The notes beneath the pieces are model-generated. The model was not told the DNA's origin, did not search any database, and saw only the letters and a program-made list of their open reading frames with translations. A DNA stretch of 64,000 nt from an uncultured Tolumonas sp. (GTDB lineage Bacteria; Pseudomonadota; Gammaproteobacteria; Enterobacterales; Aeromonadaceae): assembly GCF_963676665.1 (NCBI RefSeq), contig NZ_OY781378.1:1518001-1582000 (forward strand). The letters run 5' to 3'. Each line of letters begins with the position of its first letter. The first letter of the stretch is position 1. The position numbers and the translations under genes are program-made. Below are positions 32,678-42,126 of this stretch, one piece after another.

Positions 32678-35600
32678 ATGGCATTGCAACATGACAGCCA
32701 AGGTTTTTTGGTTGGTGACCGCATTGAAGCAGACAAAATCACTGACCAAATCAATGAAATAATTAACGAATTAAAAGAGATAAAGGCGACCTTGCGCGGT
32801 GATGCTGTGCCGGGTTCTTCCTCCTCGGTAATATCGGCAGCGGAAAGTGTTAAAGCGCCGACAGCACCAGCGCTAACTTCAGTTGCATCACCGAAAGCGC
32901 GCGATGCAGGCGGGAGATTTACGGCTAATATTTATCAGCTGCCAAACACATCTGGCGTTGCAATGCCGGTAGCTAGAGGTCATCGCCAGCCAACCGTTAA
33001 ATCACCTACTCATGAAAAATCAGGCGATGACAACAAAAGAGATTCATCAGAGATAAAGGCGACCTTGCGCGGTGATGCTGTGCCGGGTTCTTCCTCCTCG
33101 GTAATATCGGCAGCGGAAAGTGTTAAAGCGCCGACAGCACCAGCGCTAACTTCAGTTGCATCACCGAAAGCGCGCGATGCAGGCGGGAGATTTACGGCTA
33201 ATAGTCAGGGTGGTCGTGTTAATGATGACAATAGGGATGCTGGTTCGGCATCTGCTATTTCTGACATGAGCGATCGTGTTGCTGGCGCTATTCGTGAAAT
33301 CGCTATCAGTGAAGAGTCAGATCCATCCGTAAAGGCATTTAATGAGGTTGCGCAACCGCTATCCCGCGGGTTTGGAAAGATATTCAGCAGTAATGGCAAT
33401 AAATCTCAAGATCGCTGGTTTCGCCGGATCTGGCGGGAGATGCTTGACAAGCGCCTACAAGAAGCCATTTCAAACAAGAAAGTACAGCGAACACTCGATG
33501 ACATAGAGAAGAATGGGCAGGATAAAGGAGAGTCAGGCTCGCGGTTTGGTGCCGCCATATTACTCCCACTTTTAGCCATACTTGGGAAAATATTAAGCGC
33601 ATTGCTGCCAGTTAAAGCGTTGAATGCGCTGAAACGACTTCTGCCGTCATCATTTAGGCCAACCGGCAGGACCACTACTGCAGGAACGAAAAGAGGAGAT
33701 CGTAGTGGCGGGAAGTCGACAGGCAAGAGTGGAAAATCAACCACTACAGCCGGAACTCGCCAGGAGCGCACCGGGAAAACAAATTCCAGAACAAGAACTG
33801 CTGGCGGTTCATCGCCAGAGGTCGCAAAAAAGCCGGGCATTTTTAGCAAAACCACAAAAGGTATAGGTAAGGGTCTTCGTGCTGGTCGTGGCGCAATCAG
33901 CAAGATCCCATTGCTTGGCGCTATTCTTGGCCTTGGGTTTATGGCTAGCGACGTCATGGACTCGGAGTCGAGTGATGGAACTCGCAAAGAGAAGGATATC
34001 GGTACTGGGGCGGCGGTCGGCCGTGGCGTTGGTGGTATGGGGGGCATAGCGGCTGGTGCAGCAGCTGGCGCCACCATAGGGTCGATTGTGCCGGTCATCG
34101 GCACTGCAGTAGGTGGCGTTGTTGGGGGATTGATTGGCGGTTGGCTTGGCGATTCTGCAGGCGACATCATTGGCGCTAAGTTCGGCGAATGGGTTAACGA
34201 TTTACGCAGCGCGAATATTACCCAATCTATTGTTGATAAATGGAATTTTACTGCTGATTTTGTAGGGAGTTTATGGGGTCAGGCGTCTGATGGCGTCAAG
34301 GCCCAATGGGCGACGATAAGCGAATCAGTAAGTCAGAAATGGACTGAGTTAACCAGTGTTGTCAGTGCGGCATGGGGCGATGTTGCAACTAAGGCAGGCG
34401 AGAAATGGGATGCAGCCGTCTCATTCATGCAGTCAAGCTGGACGTCTGTTGTCGATAAAGCCACCGGACTATGGGATGGGTTGACTGATTTCGCGTCAAA
34501 GGCCAATGATTACATTAAAGATAAAACCGGAATTGATGTCGCTGATGCCGCTGGCGAGCTGGTCGGCAAAGCCAAGGATGCTTACAACGGAGCTAAAGAG
34601 TCGGTATCCAAAACTATCGATTCAGCAAAAGATACCGCAACGCAGGCGCTTACTTCATTTAGTGATGCGCTTAGCCAAGCCGCAAAAAAAGTGGCAGATG
34701 CAACTGGCGTAACAACGGTTGTTGATGCAGTTAAGCGCAGCTACAGTCACGCCGAAAATAAAGCTGAATTGAAGCGCGCAATGGCTGAGGCGGGCATTAC
34801 CGATCCAAAAGAGCAGGCTTCATTTATGGGGCAGTTGGATCACGAGTCGGCTGGATTTACTCAACTCGAAGAAAGCATGAATTACAAGTCACCAGAACGG
34901 CTAATGGAGGTGAGTGCAACGGCGCGAAGCAAGGGTATCAATGCGGTAAATGAGGCTATTGCTGGCGGCCCAGAATCAGTTGCAGAATTGATGTATGGCG
35001 GACGCATGGGCAACACCGAGAAGGGCGATGCTTATAAGTATCGAGGGCGAGGGTTCATTCACCTAACCGGCAAGGATCAGTATGATTCAATCGGCAAATC
35101 CATGGGTATTGATCTTGTCAATAATCCAGAGTTAGCCGCTGATCCGCAAATTGCAGCCCGCATTGCTACGGAATATTGGAAAAAGACACCTGGATTACGA
35201 AAAGCAGCACAATCCGGCGATGTTGAAGCGGTCACCAAAAAGATAAATGGTGGTACGAATGGCCTCGATGATCGCATGGCTAAAACACAGCAATACCTTG
35301 ATGATGCCAACAGCGGTGAATTGACGGTTTCCTTATCCAAAGATGAGATTGAGGCTCGCAGACATCGAGATGCCGAGGTTGTCGTCAGTGCTAAAGAGGT
35401 TAAATCATCAAAAGATAAGGCTGCAGCCAAGAAGATGGCGGAAGAGGCGGCGGAGAAGTACCAAGTTCCAAATGTTCCGTTGATTTACCGTGATCAGGCT
35501 GGGGTTAAGCAGCCGGTATCATCGTTTGCTACCGACTTATCAACCAATACTACCGACTTATCAACCAGTATTGCGACAGCGCCAGTGTCGCCATCAATTA

Positions 35601-35824
35601 CCATTCCTAAAGCTGTGGCCAGCGCAGCAAGTCCTTCGCCAGTAATGGCGTCAACAGTAAAAGCTGCATCCATTCCGTCTGTTCCTGAAATGCCAACTGT
35701 CACCGTTCCAATGGGGGATGGAGTCAAGACAAAACAAGCCAATAACAATGCACCTGATGTATCGAGGGATGTATCAGATCGGCGAATTGCTCACGTTGTT
35801 ACTGGTGCGTATAGCGGATTTTAG
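32678..35824 (+). CDS. Tape-measure-like protein with GH19 lysozyme/chitinase-type domain
   Basis: 1,048 residues. An N-terminal region with a perfect 51-residue duplication is followed by a basic Ser/Thr linker (about 330-390) and a glycine-zipper hydrophobic stretch (about 440-500, AAGAAAGATIGSIVPVIGTAV). Next come alpha-helical repeats rich in Trp and Ala (SVSQKWTELTSVVSAAWGDVA), and a GH19-type glycoside hydrolase at about 693-875 with LDHESAGFTQLEE (probable catalytic E723) and YRGRGFIHLTGKDQY. A tail-length protein with a muralytic domain recalls P1 Sit. It would be released to open the cell wall during DNA entry. The GH19 assignment is firm; the tape-measure role comes from length, helices and position. 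Confidence 0.8.
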   Translation: MALQHDSQGFLVGDRIEADKITDQINEIINELKEIKATLRGDAVPGSSSSVISAAESVKAPTAPALTSVASPKARDAGGRFTANIYQLPNTSGVAMPVARGHRQPTVKSPTHEKSGDDNKRDSSEIKATLRGDAVPGSSSSVISAAESVKAPTAPALTSVASPKARDAGGRFTANSQGGRVNDDNRDAGSASAISDMSDRVAGAIREIAISEESDPSVKAFNEVAQPLSRGFGKIFSSNGNKSQDRWFRRIWREMLDKRLQEAISNKKVQRTLDDIEKNGQDKGESGSRFGAAILLPLLAILGKILSALLPVKALNALKRLLPSSFRPTGRTTTAGTKRGDRSGGKSTGKSGKSTTTAGTRQERTGKTNSRTRTAGGSSPEVAKKPGIFSKTTKGIGKGLRAGRGAISKIPLLGAILGLGFMASDVMDSESSDGTRKEKDIGTGAAVGRGVGGMGGIAAGAAAGATIGSIVPVIGTAVGGVVGGLIGGWLGDSAGDIIGAKFGEWVNDLRSANITQSIVDKWNFTADFVGSLWGQASDGVKAQWATISESVSQKWTELTSVVSAAWGDVATKAGEKWDAAVSFMQSSWTSVVDKATGLWDGLTDFASKANDYIKDKTGIDVADAAGELVGKAKDAYNGAKESVSKTIDSAKDTATQALTSFSDALSQAAKKVADATGVTTVVDAVKRSYSHAENKAELKRAMAEAGITDPKEQASFMGQLDHESAGFTQLEESMNYKSPERLMEVSATARSKGINAVNEAIAGGPESVAELMYGGRMGNTEKGDAYKYRGRGFIHLTGKDQYDSIGKSMGIDLVNNPELAADPQIAARIATEYWKKTPGLRKAAQSGDVEAVTKKINGGTNGLDDRMAKTQQYLDDANSGELTVSLSKDEIEARRHRDAEVVVSAKEVKSSKDKAAAKKMAEEAAEKYQVPNVPLIYRDQAGVKQPVSSFATDLSTNTTDLSTSIATAPVSPSITIPKAVASAASPSPVMASTVKAASIPSVPEMPTVTVPMGDGVKTKQANNNAPDVSRDVSDRRIAHVVTGAYSGF
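32776..33203 (+). repeat. Perfect 155-bp direct duplication in the tape-measure gene
   Basis: 32776-32930 and 33049-33203 are identical over 155 bp and 273 bp (91 codons) apart, so the frame is preserved. They encode the same 51 residues ending in KARDAGGRFTAN. No difference in 155 bp points to a very recent duplication or ongoing recombination. Confidence 0.95.
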
Positions 35825-35927
35825 AGTTGGCGGCTTAAAAACTCCATGCAATAGGAAAAACGCCATAAATTCGCTGCAGTAATGCGGCGAAAATGGCGCA
35901 TATCAACAAATTCGGTGCTAGCCACAA

Positions 35928-36224
35928 ATGAAAAAAATAACCGGTGAAGAGCTGGAGGGTATGGTTGAGCACTGGCTTAGCACCCCGGTAAACGGCTACC
36001 TCGGATCCGGCTATGGACAGGACGCTAAGTCACTACTACAACGCCCGCACTCAGACAGTTCCGCTGATGAATTCATGAAGAAAATGCGCGAGGACATCAT
36101 CATAACCACTGCGTTGCCGTCAGATGCTGTATCTCTTTATGGTAAACCAAGTGGCGTTGACAGACTTGATATCATCCTTGAGGTGGCTGGCCGGGCATTT
36201 GAATTACCAGGGAGTAATAGCTAA
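35928..36224 (+). CDS. Baseplate wedge protein (gp25/W-like)
   Basis: 98 residues. The sequence TALPSDAVSLYGKPSGVDRLDIILEVAGRAFELPG and its position immediately before a gpJ-like gene fit the small gp25/W-type baseplate wedge proteins. The stop overlaps the gpJ start (TAATG). The 103 bp before it contain no gene and no clear terminator. Confidence 0.6.
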   Translation: MKKITGEELEGMVEHWLSTPVNGYLGSGYGQDAKSLLQRPHSDSSADEFMKKMREDIIITTALPSDAVSLYGKPSGVDRLDIILEVAGRAFELPGSNS

Positions 36225-37717
36225 TGCTTACGCGTGAAGAGTTTGTCAAAAAAGCTATTGAGATCAGCACAGCAAAATATCCAGCCGTTGCTGCACTGGT
36301 TAAAGCCAGCGATCCGAGAATACTGCAGCAAATTGAAGCGATGGCGACCATGCTTGCAATGTACTCATCGCAACTTGAGGTGGCACAATCGGAGCCATTT
36401 GAAAAAACGCGAGATAGCACAGTGCTGGCTGATGCCGCCATGCGCGGGATCGTGCCAAAATCAACACCGTCTTGTGTGAGCATTTCAGCGACCAACTCAT
36501 CAACATCGACAATCAGTATTGAGCAGGGCCGCTCCATCATGGATGCATCTGGCCGACTTCATAGATCGGAGATATCCGTGGATATTGGCGCTGGAGAAAC
36601 AGCGCTCATAACTGCGTCTCAGTTGTACTCAAAAGAAGAAGTTCATACCGTTTCTAATGGCCGGCCATTTTATGAGATACAGGTCGCTACCGCTGACGAT
36701 GATTCGTACCTTTGCGGGCTCAGTGTAATTGATTCTAGTGGCAGCTATGAATACCGTGAACGGTATGTAAACACACTAGATGGTGAGCGTGTATATCATA
36801 TTGAAACGGATGAGCGCCGCAGAGTATATGTTCGATTCGGGCAAGATGGCGTCGTAGGTACTCAGCCGGTAGATGGTGCTGAGATCACCATCACCAGCTA
36901 CTACTCGATGGGCGACATCGAATACAAGTCTGGTTCACCGATGGTATTTGAGTCAATGCTTGATCCATCGGAAGCGTACTTAGATATGAAACTAAGTGAG
37001 GTGATGTCATCAGGGAAAAACCCGCCGACCATCCAAACATTGCGTGAGCTGGCAAAATATCCATCAATCTACAACCATAACGCCGTTTTTTTAGGCGAAT
37101 TTGACTTCTTAGTGCGAAGGAATTTTCCATCACTGCAGTTTCTTTCGGTGTGGAACGAGGCAATCGAGGAGTCTATCAGGGGGGTTAGTTTCGATAATAT
37201 TAACGCCCTGTTCGTGGCTGTCCTGTCTGATGATGGATCTGAGAGTGTATTGACACAGGCAAGCGGAGAAACCGTTGCGCCACAAAAAATAACAGCTCTT
37301 ACGCAGTCTCAATTGCAGATAAAGGCAAAGATACTGGCAGCTGACGACAGTTACCGCATTGTATTTTACACGCCAGTTAGATCTGAGATCAGCGTTCAAA
37401 TTCAGGCTGTCATTGCTTCATCATATGATGAGACTACGGTTAACGCACAGATCACTAAAGTTATTCTCGATAATTTCGGCGTGTCGGCACAGCAATCCAA
37501 GCGCGGGCACGCATCTCCGCTATATCAGCAAATTTACCAGCTACTAAAAGCAAATGTTCCAGCCCTTAGTGTCGGTCGCGCTGATTTAAAGGTTTATATC
37601 GATGAGACGGATAGCACATTAAAGCCTGAGTTATGGCGTTACATATCTGCAGCATCGTTAACGGTATCTGTAACGGCTGGTAATGTTGTTACCCCATATT
37701 GGGGGTCTGGATTTTGA
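36224..37717 (+). CDS. Baseplate assembly protein J-like
   Basis: The protein has 497 residues. Its N-terminal REEFVKKAIEISTAKYPAVAALV, then MATMLAMYSSQLEVAQSEPFEKTRDSTVLADAAMRGIVP, and a middle beta-rich domain match the layout of gpJ/gp6-like baseplate wedge proteins. It forms the ring that joins the central hub to the fibres. The end overlaps the next gene (TTGA). Confidence 0.75.
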   Translation: MLTREEFVKKAIEISTAKYPAVAALVKASDPRILQQIEAMATMLAMYSSQLEVAQSEPFEKTRDSTVLADAAMRGIVPKSTPSCVSISATNSSTSTISIEQGRSIMDASGRLHRSEISVDIGAGETALITASQLYSKEEVHTVSNGRPFYEIQVATADDDSYLCGLSVIDSSGSYEYRERYVNTLDGERVYHIETDERRRVYVRFGQDGVVGTQPVDGAEITITSYYSMGDIEYKSGSPMVFESMLDPSEAYLDMKLSEVMSSGKNPPTIQTLRELAKYPSIYNHNAVFLGEFDFLVRRNFPSLQFLSVWNEAIEESIRGVSFDNINALFVAVLSDDGSESVLTQASGETVAPQKITALTQSQLQIKAKILAADDSYRIVFYTPVRSEISVQIQAVIASSYDETTVNAQITKVILDNFGVSAQQSKRGHASPLYQQIYQLLKANVPALSVGRADLKVYIDETDSTLKPELWRYISAASLTVSVTAGNVVTPYWGSGF

Positions 37718-39336
37718 GTGATTTTGATTTTCTCTCTGCAGAGGCTCCATCCGCCACCCCGCTCCAGTATAGCCATGATGCCAGTCAGATCGAGGCAGAA
37801 CTAAAAGGGGTATTTACCGATCTCTTTAGTTTAGTTGGTGCCGATAGTTTTGATGCCAATGTACTTGGTGCTCCACACCTCGGGTCATTCGATCTTGTTC
37901 GAAAAATGGTTAACCATGATGGCCTTGTTCTTCTTCGTGGTGAGCGAGAAGAAGCTGCTACCCGTTACTTGTACCGGGCATGGAAGTCTGGTGATGTTCA
38001 AAAGCGGGGGCTTCATTTTGTTCGAACCTATCTGCAGCTGTTATTTCCAGGTGAATCAGAGGTAAAACAACTCTGGCACAGCAAAGCTCAGCCATACGGA
38101 CAGGCATTCATAAAAAATGAGCCGAGAGATCCATATTGGTTTCACTTTCTTGGCGAGGATAATCTGTCAGTTAATGGCAGTTGGAAGGTCGGGCGTTCAT
38201 TGGTGCTGGACAACATACAAACCATAGAACACACACCAGATGAGGCCGATTTATTTCTTACATCGCGCATTGAAATACTACTTGGCCTTGAGTCAATTGC
38301 TAGCGGTGAAAACTCACTAATATCTACGCAAAAATCAGCAACTAGCGGGCTTATCAATATAATTCGGGCTGTAATACCAGCGCGACTGGTACCTGTATTC
38401 CGTTTCTGGTTGCGCTTTCTTCTCGCTGTTCAGATTAAGAGTAGCAGCGCTCTTGGCCTGGTTAAATCAACACGCCTTCGCTACCCATGGGGCGGGCGTG
38501 TCATTAGCAATGAAACGGATGTTAAGTGGACGCTTGGATCTGATGGCGAAATTGTTTCTCTGCCACAGCCATTTGGATCATTCAGGCTTGGCGAGTCACG
38601 CGGCGGCAATAGCTATTGGGCATTAAAAACACACCGCATTGAAAGTTCTACATCACTCGCCAGCAAGTCATCTATTGACGCTATTCCGATACCCGTGGTT
38701 GGTGGCGGCCGCAGACTTAATGGTGATTGGTCGCTTGGCGCACGCCAGATCTCTGCTGTGACGGCGTCTCTGGTCACCAAGAAGGCAGAAATACAGAAAT
38801 CAAGTATCACTACAGAAACCACATTCCATGATTTCTTTACGATGGCGTTCCCATCAACCCCGGCACGCATTGGTAAAACCTGGTCACTTGGTTATGGGTC
38901 AAAGCTGAATGGTGAGGTAAAGATTAGCGGCATGATCCGAGGTGGTCACTTGGGTGATCTTGATATTCACCAAGAAGGGATTATTACGGAGCGAACTGCT
39001 ATCTACAGCATTGATTCCTCGATAGATATGCGGCCTTTTGTTGGTAAGAAGCTAGCCGCTGATTTTGTAACAAAATTGAGAACTTGGGATAGGCAATTAG
39101 ATGGTAGTTGGCCGCTAGGGGCTGAATCACGCCTAAAACACTTCAAACTTGATGGAACAAGGCTGCGAAGTCGGAAAATGCGAGCAGCCAGACGAATTAA
39201 CTCCTTCAAACTTAGCACTGAAGAACACGCTGGGCTGGACGACATTATTCAGGATTTTAGCCTGCCACTCGATGGCAGCTGGAAGGTTGGGTTTTTTGCG
39301 AAGCCTGAGTTCGACATGAAGATTAGCAGACTTTGA
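37714..39336 (+). CDS. Tail protein I-like baseplate protein with repeated beta motifs
   Basis: 540 residues; TTG 37714 (overlapping the gpJ stop) gives a typical start MSDFDFLSAEAP. The N-terminal ~110 residues resemble gpI-type proteins (KRGLHFVRTYLQLLFPGESEVKQLW). The remainder contains at least five imperfect copies of a short unit of the form LNG(S/D)W.(L/V)G (VNGSWKVGR, LNGDWSLGA, IGKTWSLGY, LDGSWPLGA and LDGSWKVGF). The extension could be an added beta-repeat platform for the fibres. A longer reading from TTG 37699 is possible but lacks support. Confidence 0.65.
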   Translation: MSDFDFLSAEAPSATPLQYSHDASQIEAELKGVFTDLFSLVGADSFDANVLGAPHLGSFDLVRKMVNHDGLVLLRGEREEAATRYLYRAWKSGDVQKRGLHFVRTYLQLLFPGESEVKQLWHSKAQPYGQAFIKNEPRDPYWFHFLGEDNLSVNGSWKVGRSLVLDNIQTIEHTPDEADLFLTSRIEILLGLESIASGENSLISTQKSATSGLINIIRAVIPARLVPVFRFWLRFLLAVQIKSSSALGLVKSTRLRYPWGGRVISNETDVKWTLGSDGEIVSLPQPFGSFRLGESRGGNSYWALKTHRIESSTSLASKSSIDAIPIPVVGGGRRLNGDWSLGARQISAVTASLVTKKAEIQKSSITTETTFHDFFTMAFPSTPARIGKTWSLGYGSKLNGEVKISGMIRGGHLGDLDIHQEGIITERTAIYSIDSSIDMRPFVGKKLAADFVTKLRTWDRQLDGSWPLGAESRLKHFKLDGTRLRSRKMRAARRINSFKLSTEEHAGLDDIIQDFSLPLDGSWKVGFFAKPEFDMKISRL

Positions 39337-39346
39337 GGGACTGTTC

Positions 39347-39730
39347 ATGGCTGAGGCCGTAACTCTTAAATCACATCGTCGTCGCATCGCTGCACAAATG
39401 GCTGGAGGAACCCCTGTTGCCAAAGTTGCGTATATGGCGTTCGGTGATGGTGGTCATGATTCGACCACATTAAAGGCGATACAGCCATCGGATGATCAGA
39501 CAGCGCTAAAGCATGAGGTGCTTAGAAAAGCACTTAGTGCCATTGAGCAAGAAGATCTCTATTCGGTAACTGGCCGAGGGCTTATTGAGGCCGCCGAGTT
39601 GGTTGGCGTAAAGGTGTCAGAGGCCGCGTTGGTTGATGCTAATGGCAACCTAATTGGCATAAAAAACTTTGCGCCAAAGGTCAAGGAGTCCGATGAGCGC
39701 TACGAAATTAGCATTAAGCTGAGGTACTAA
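39347..39730 (+). CDS. Tail-fibre attachment/collar protein
   Basis: 127 residues after a GAGGG ribosome site. It resembles the N-terminal collar domain of phage tail fibres (GTPVAKVAYMAFGDGGHD, then LVDANGNLIGIKNFAPKVKESDERYEISIKLRY), here as a separate short protein. It would link later fibre proteins to the gpI-like baseplate protein. Confidence 0.65.
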   Translation: MAEAVTLKSHRRRIAAQMAGGTPVAKVAYMAFGDGGHDSTTLKAIQPSDDQTALKHEVLRKALSAIEQEDLYSVTGRGLIEAAELVGVKVSEAALVDANGNLIGIKNFAPKVKESDERYEISIKLRY

Positions 39731-39731
39731 T

Positions 39732-40652
39732 ATGTCATTACCACATCAAAGTATTACGCCAATTCCAAACAATGAACCGGATGCCATCCCTTCTCTGTGG
39801 AATGTGCGATACGTTGAAATTGATGAAAACTTTTCAAACCATGAGTCGAGACTTTTCGCTCGCGAGCAGGAATTAGCTGCTGCACGAGGCGCATACCCTT
39901 CTCTTGGTGAACGAATGACAGACATCGCATCGGAGCTAGATCAGTTATCACCTGAGTTTCAGGACGAACTAGCTGCAACACTGATGTTCGCAATGACTCA
40001 GGGCAGTGTAGCGAATCAATCTGTTAAGGCGCTAAAAGAGCAAATTCAGCAGGAAGGCGAAATTACGCTAACCAATCGCGGGATCATCACTGGCTGCACG
40101 ATCACTAAATCGACAACGGCGGCGCGAAATCTAAATTTGGTCGGTGGCTCTGCATTTATGTCTGGTCGTCGTTATCTTGCTCCATCAAAAGATAATACTG
40201 CCAGCGTACCGCCAAATACCACTGCCGCTAACGTGACAGTAAAAGCATATCTGTATTTCAATGCAGCAAGCCAAGTCATGCGGCTGGCCGTGACAAATAT
40301 CGGTGATGAGCTGCCAGTTGATGCTATTCATTTGTATAACATCACTATTCCGCCTGCTTCCACTGATGCGACAGACCCATACCTGGATAACGTTACGCTA
40401 ACTAGCGTGCGTCGTGTTGAGTCGTCATTTCCTCGTTTATTGGATAACCCCGTGATCACAACTATTGGCATTAATACGCTGAGAGCGGCTGATTATCGAT
40501 TGGATTTTGATGTTGTTTCGTTTTCTGGTGGTCAATGTGACCCGGATAATATCGCCATTCAAAGTCGCGCTACCAATGGCTTCACGCTGGCGCTTGCCAG
40601 TGATGCAGACAATGTTGTTGTTCGCTGGAAAGCCAGCAAGCTGAATAACTAA
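39732..40652 (+). CDS. Tail-fibre protein
   Basis: 306 residues, starting 1 bp after the previous stop with GAGGT upstream. N-terminal region helical with an adhesin-like layout (LWNVRYVEIDENFSNHESRLFAREQELAAARGAYPSLGERMTD), then a beta-rich part (GIITGCTITKSTTAARNLNLVGGSAF) and a C-terminal globular domain. Structural tail fibre or spacer between the collar protein and the DGR-diversified tip is the likely role. Confidence 0.6.
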   Translation: MSLPHQSITPIPNNEPDAIPSLWNVRYVEIDENFSNHESRLFAREQELAAARGAYPSLGERMTDIASELDQLSPEFQDELAATLMFAMTQGSVANQSVKALKEQIQQEGEITLTNRGIITGCTITKSTTAARNLNLVGGSAFMSGRRYLAPSKDNTASVPPNTTAANVTVKAYLYFNAASQVMRLAVTNIGDELPVDAIHLYNITIPPASTDATDPYLDNVTLTSVRRVESSFPRLLDNPVITTIGINTLRAADYRLDFDVVSFSGGQCDPDNIAIQSRATNGFTLALASDADNVVVRWKASKLNN

Positions 40653-40664
40653 GGAGAATAGTTA

Positions 40665-41000
40665 ATGCCTCAAATTAATCTTATTCAGTCCGGCCAGCCG
40701 GTAGCTGATTTTTCTGTTTCTGGATCATTGATTACCGTGGCTGGCGTTACCGTCGATTGTGGCTCTCGTCAGTTAGATGTCGCATCGGTAATCGAAATCC
40801 GGTCTTTTGGTGGTGTGGCACAAGAAGGTGGTGATGAAGGGGCTTATCTCGCTCACATTCACATCCCGGCAAAAGTCTACTTGGAAACCGAAGTCCCCGC
40901 CGAGTCTAGTAATGACGAGACTGCCGTCACGATTCAGCGAACACCAGTTGCGATTGATCCTAACGCAGTGTCAGTAACGCTTTGGCCCGTAACTAACTAA
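40665..41000 (+). CDS. Small beta-rich tail-fibre-associated protein
   Basis: 111 residues with an AAGGAG ribosome site. Beta-rich (ADFSVSGSLITVAGVTVDCGSRQLD). It lies between a tail-fibre gene and the DGR target gene, so it may fold or attach the variable protein. No family recognised. Confidence 0.5.
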   Translation: MPQINLIQSGQPVADFSVSGSLITVAGVTVDCGSRQLDVASVIEIRSFGGVAQEGGDEGAYLAHIHIPAKVYLETEVPAESSNDETAVTIQRTPVAIDPNAVSVTLWPVTN

Positions 41001-41050
41001 CAGTGTAGTTGCTCAATTACAGAATTAATTACTAAATAATGGAGTAATCA

Positions 41051-42103
41051 ATGCCAACCATTTTTACTAAAGATCACCTGCGAGCATCGGTAGAAGCTGC
41101 AACAGGCGGTAAAATCACCGTGCTCTATACGGCTAAAGGCCAGCCTTCCTACATGTTCGTGAACCCACATTTTTATATTGAAGATGTTGACGCAACGCTG
41201 GGTGCTGGCAGTCATCCAATGTTTATTGTTGATGGCGTTGTGCGAACAGAGCGCTTTATTGGTGCATATCCTGGTGTGGTGAAAAACGGCGAGCTGTTGT
41301 CACTACCTGGAATGGATCCGTCAGCAAGTGCAAGTTTTGACACCTTCCTTGCTTACGCGCGTGCCTGCGGCGCCGGTTGGGGTCTGGCTACTCACATGGA
41401 TTACAACGGATTGGCCTTGTGGTGTAAGAAAAATGGCTTTATTCCTCGTGGCAACACTAACTATGGTCGCAGTTCTGATGCAACCTATGAGACTGGCGTG
41501 CGCGGTGATGGCGCCTTGCCGGGCGTTACTTCCGGTACGGCTCGAACACTGACTGGCTCTGGCCCTGCAGCGTGGCGCCATAACAACTCCCATGCCGGCA
41601 TCTCTGATTTAGTCGGCAATGTATGGGAATGGGCTCCGGGATTCCGATTGGTTGCTGGTGAGCTGCAGGTTATCGCGAATAACGATGCAGCTATGAGCAC
41701 CATTGATTTGACTGCGACCTCTGCATCATGGAAGGCGATTGATGGTGCGACAGGCTTGCTGGTTGCGCCGGGATCAGCAAATACAGTGAAGATTGCCGCG
41801 TCAGGTACTGCTAATTATACGTTAGTGTTGGCAAGTGGTGGCCAGTTGCAAGCGATGACCAACCCTGGTGCTGTCCCTGTTTCTGCTGCCGCACTCGTCA
41901 CCCTGAAACTGTATGGTGCCTACCCTGTGGCCACTGATCTTGGTGGTGACGGTTTCTGGTACAACGTGGCCGATGAGCGAGTAGCGATCCGCGGCGGCCG
42001 TTGGGACGACGGCGCCTTGGCCGGTCTGTTCGCGGTGAATGTGTACAACCTGCGTTCGCGCGCCGACACGGCCTTCGGGGCTCGTCCCGCTTTTTCAAAC
42101 TGA
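41051..42103 (+). CDS. DGR target: FGE/C-type-lectin-fold variable receptor-binding protein
   Basis: 350 residues with a GGAG ribosome site. The centre has the formylglycine-generating-enzyme/sulfatase-modifying signature (HAGISDLVGNVWEW, near residue 180-195), and the last ~40 residues are the C-type-lectin type DGR variable segment: VAIRGGRWDDGALAGLFAVNV, then GARPAFSN. Residues about 310-347 are encoded by the VR. The N-terminal ~100 residues are unrelated and probably attach it to the tail fibre. In Bordetella phage BPP-1 the corresponding protein (Mtd) is the receptor-binding tip, and the same is inferred here. A 42-bp stretch of the coding end differs from the TR only at its adenines. 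Followed by a hairpin and the avd gene. Confidence 0.9.
   Translation: MPTIFTKDHLRASVEAATGGKITVLYTAKGQPSYMFVNPHFYIEDVDATLGAGSHPMFIVDGVVRTERFIGAYPGVVKNGELLSLPGMDPSASASFDTFLAYARACGAGWGLATHMDYNGLALWCKKNGFIPRGNTNYGRSSDATYETGVRGDGALPGVTSGTARTLTGSGPAAWRHNNSHAGISDLVGNVWEWAPGFRLVAGELQVIANNDAAMSTIDLTATSASWKAIDGATGLLVAPGSANTVKIAASGTANYTLVLASGGQLQAMTNPGAVPVSAAALVTLKLYGAYPVATDLGGDGFWYNVADERVAIRGGRWDDGALAGLFAVNVYNLRSRADTAFGARPAFSN
41978..42091 (+). repeat. DGR variable repeat (VR)
   Basis: 114-bp copy of the TR (42754-42867). Hand alignment finds 13 differences: 12 fall on the 24 adenines of the TR, and one is T in TR to C in VR (41995), silent in a Gly codon. The last 17 bp (42075-42091) are identical in both copies and form the GC-rich initiation-of-mutagenic-homing end. 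Changed codons are mainly AAY in the template: Asn to Arg, Asp, Asp, Tyr, Arg, Asp and Ala, with Thr to Ala and Ile to Phe. Confidence 0.95.
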
Positions 42104-42126
42104 TCTTCGTACTTTGTTGTTTGTTG

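Noticed and set aside
33406..34170. Long minus-strand frame (254 residues) inside the tape-measure gene
   Set aside because: Proline-rich low-complexity translation complementary to Gly/Ala/Ser codons of the real gene; no ribosome site or homology.
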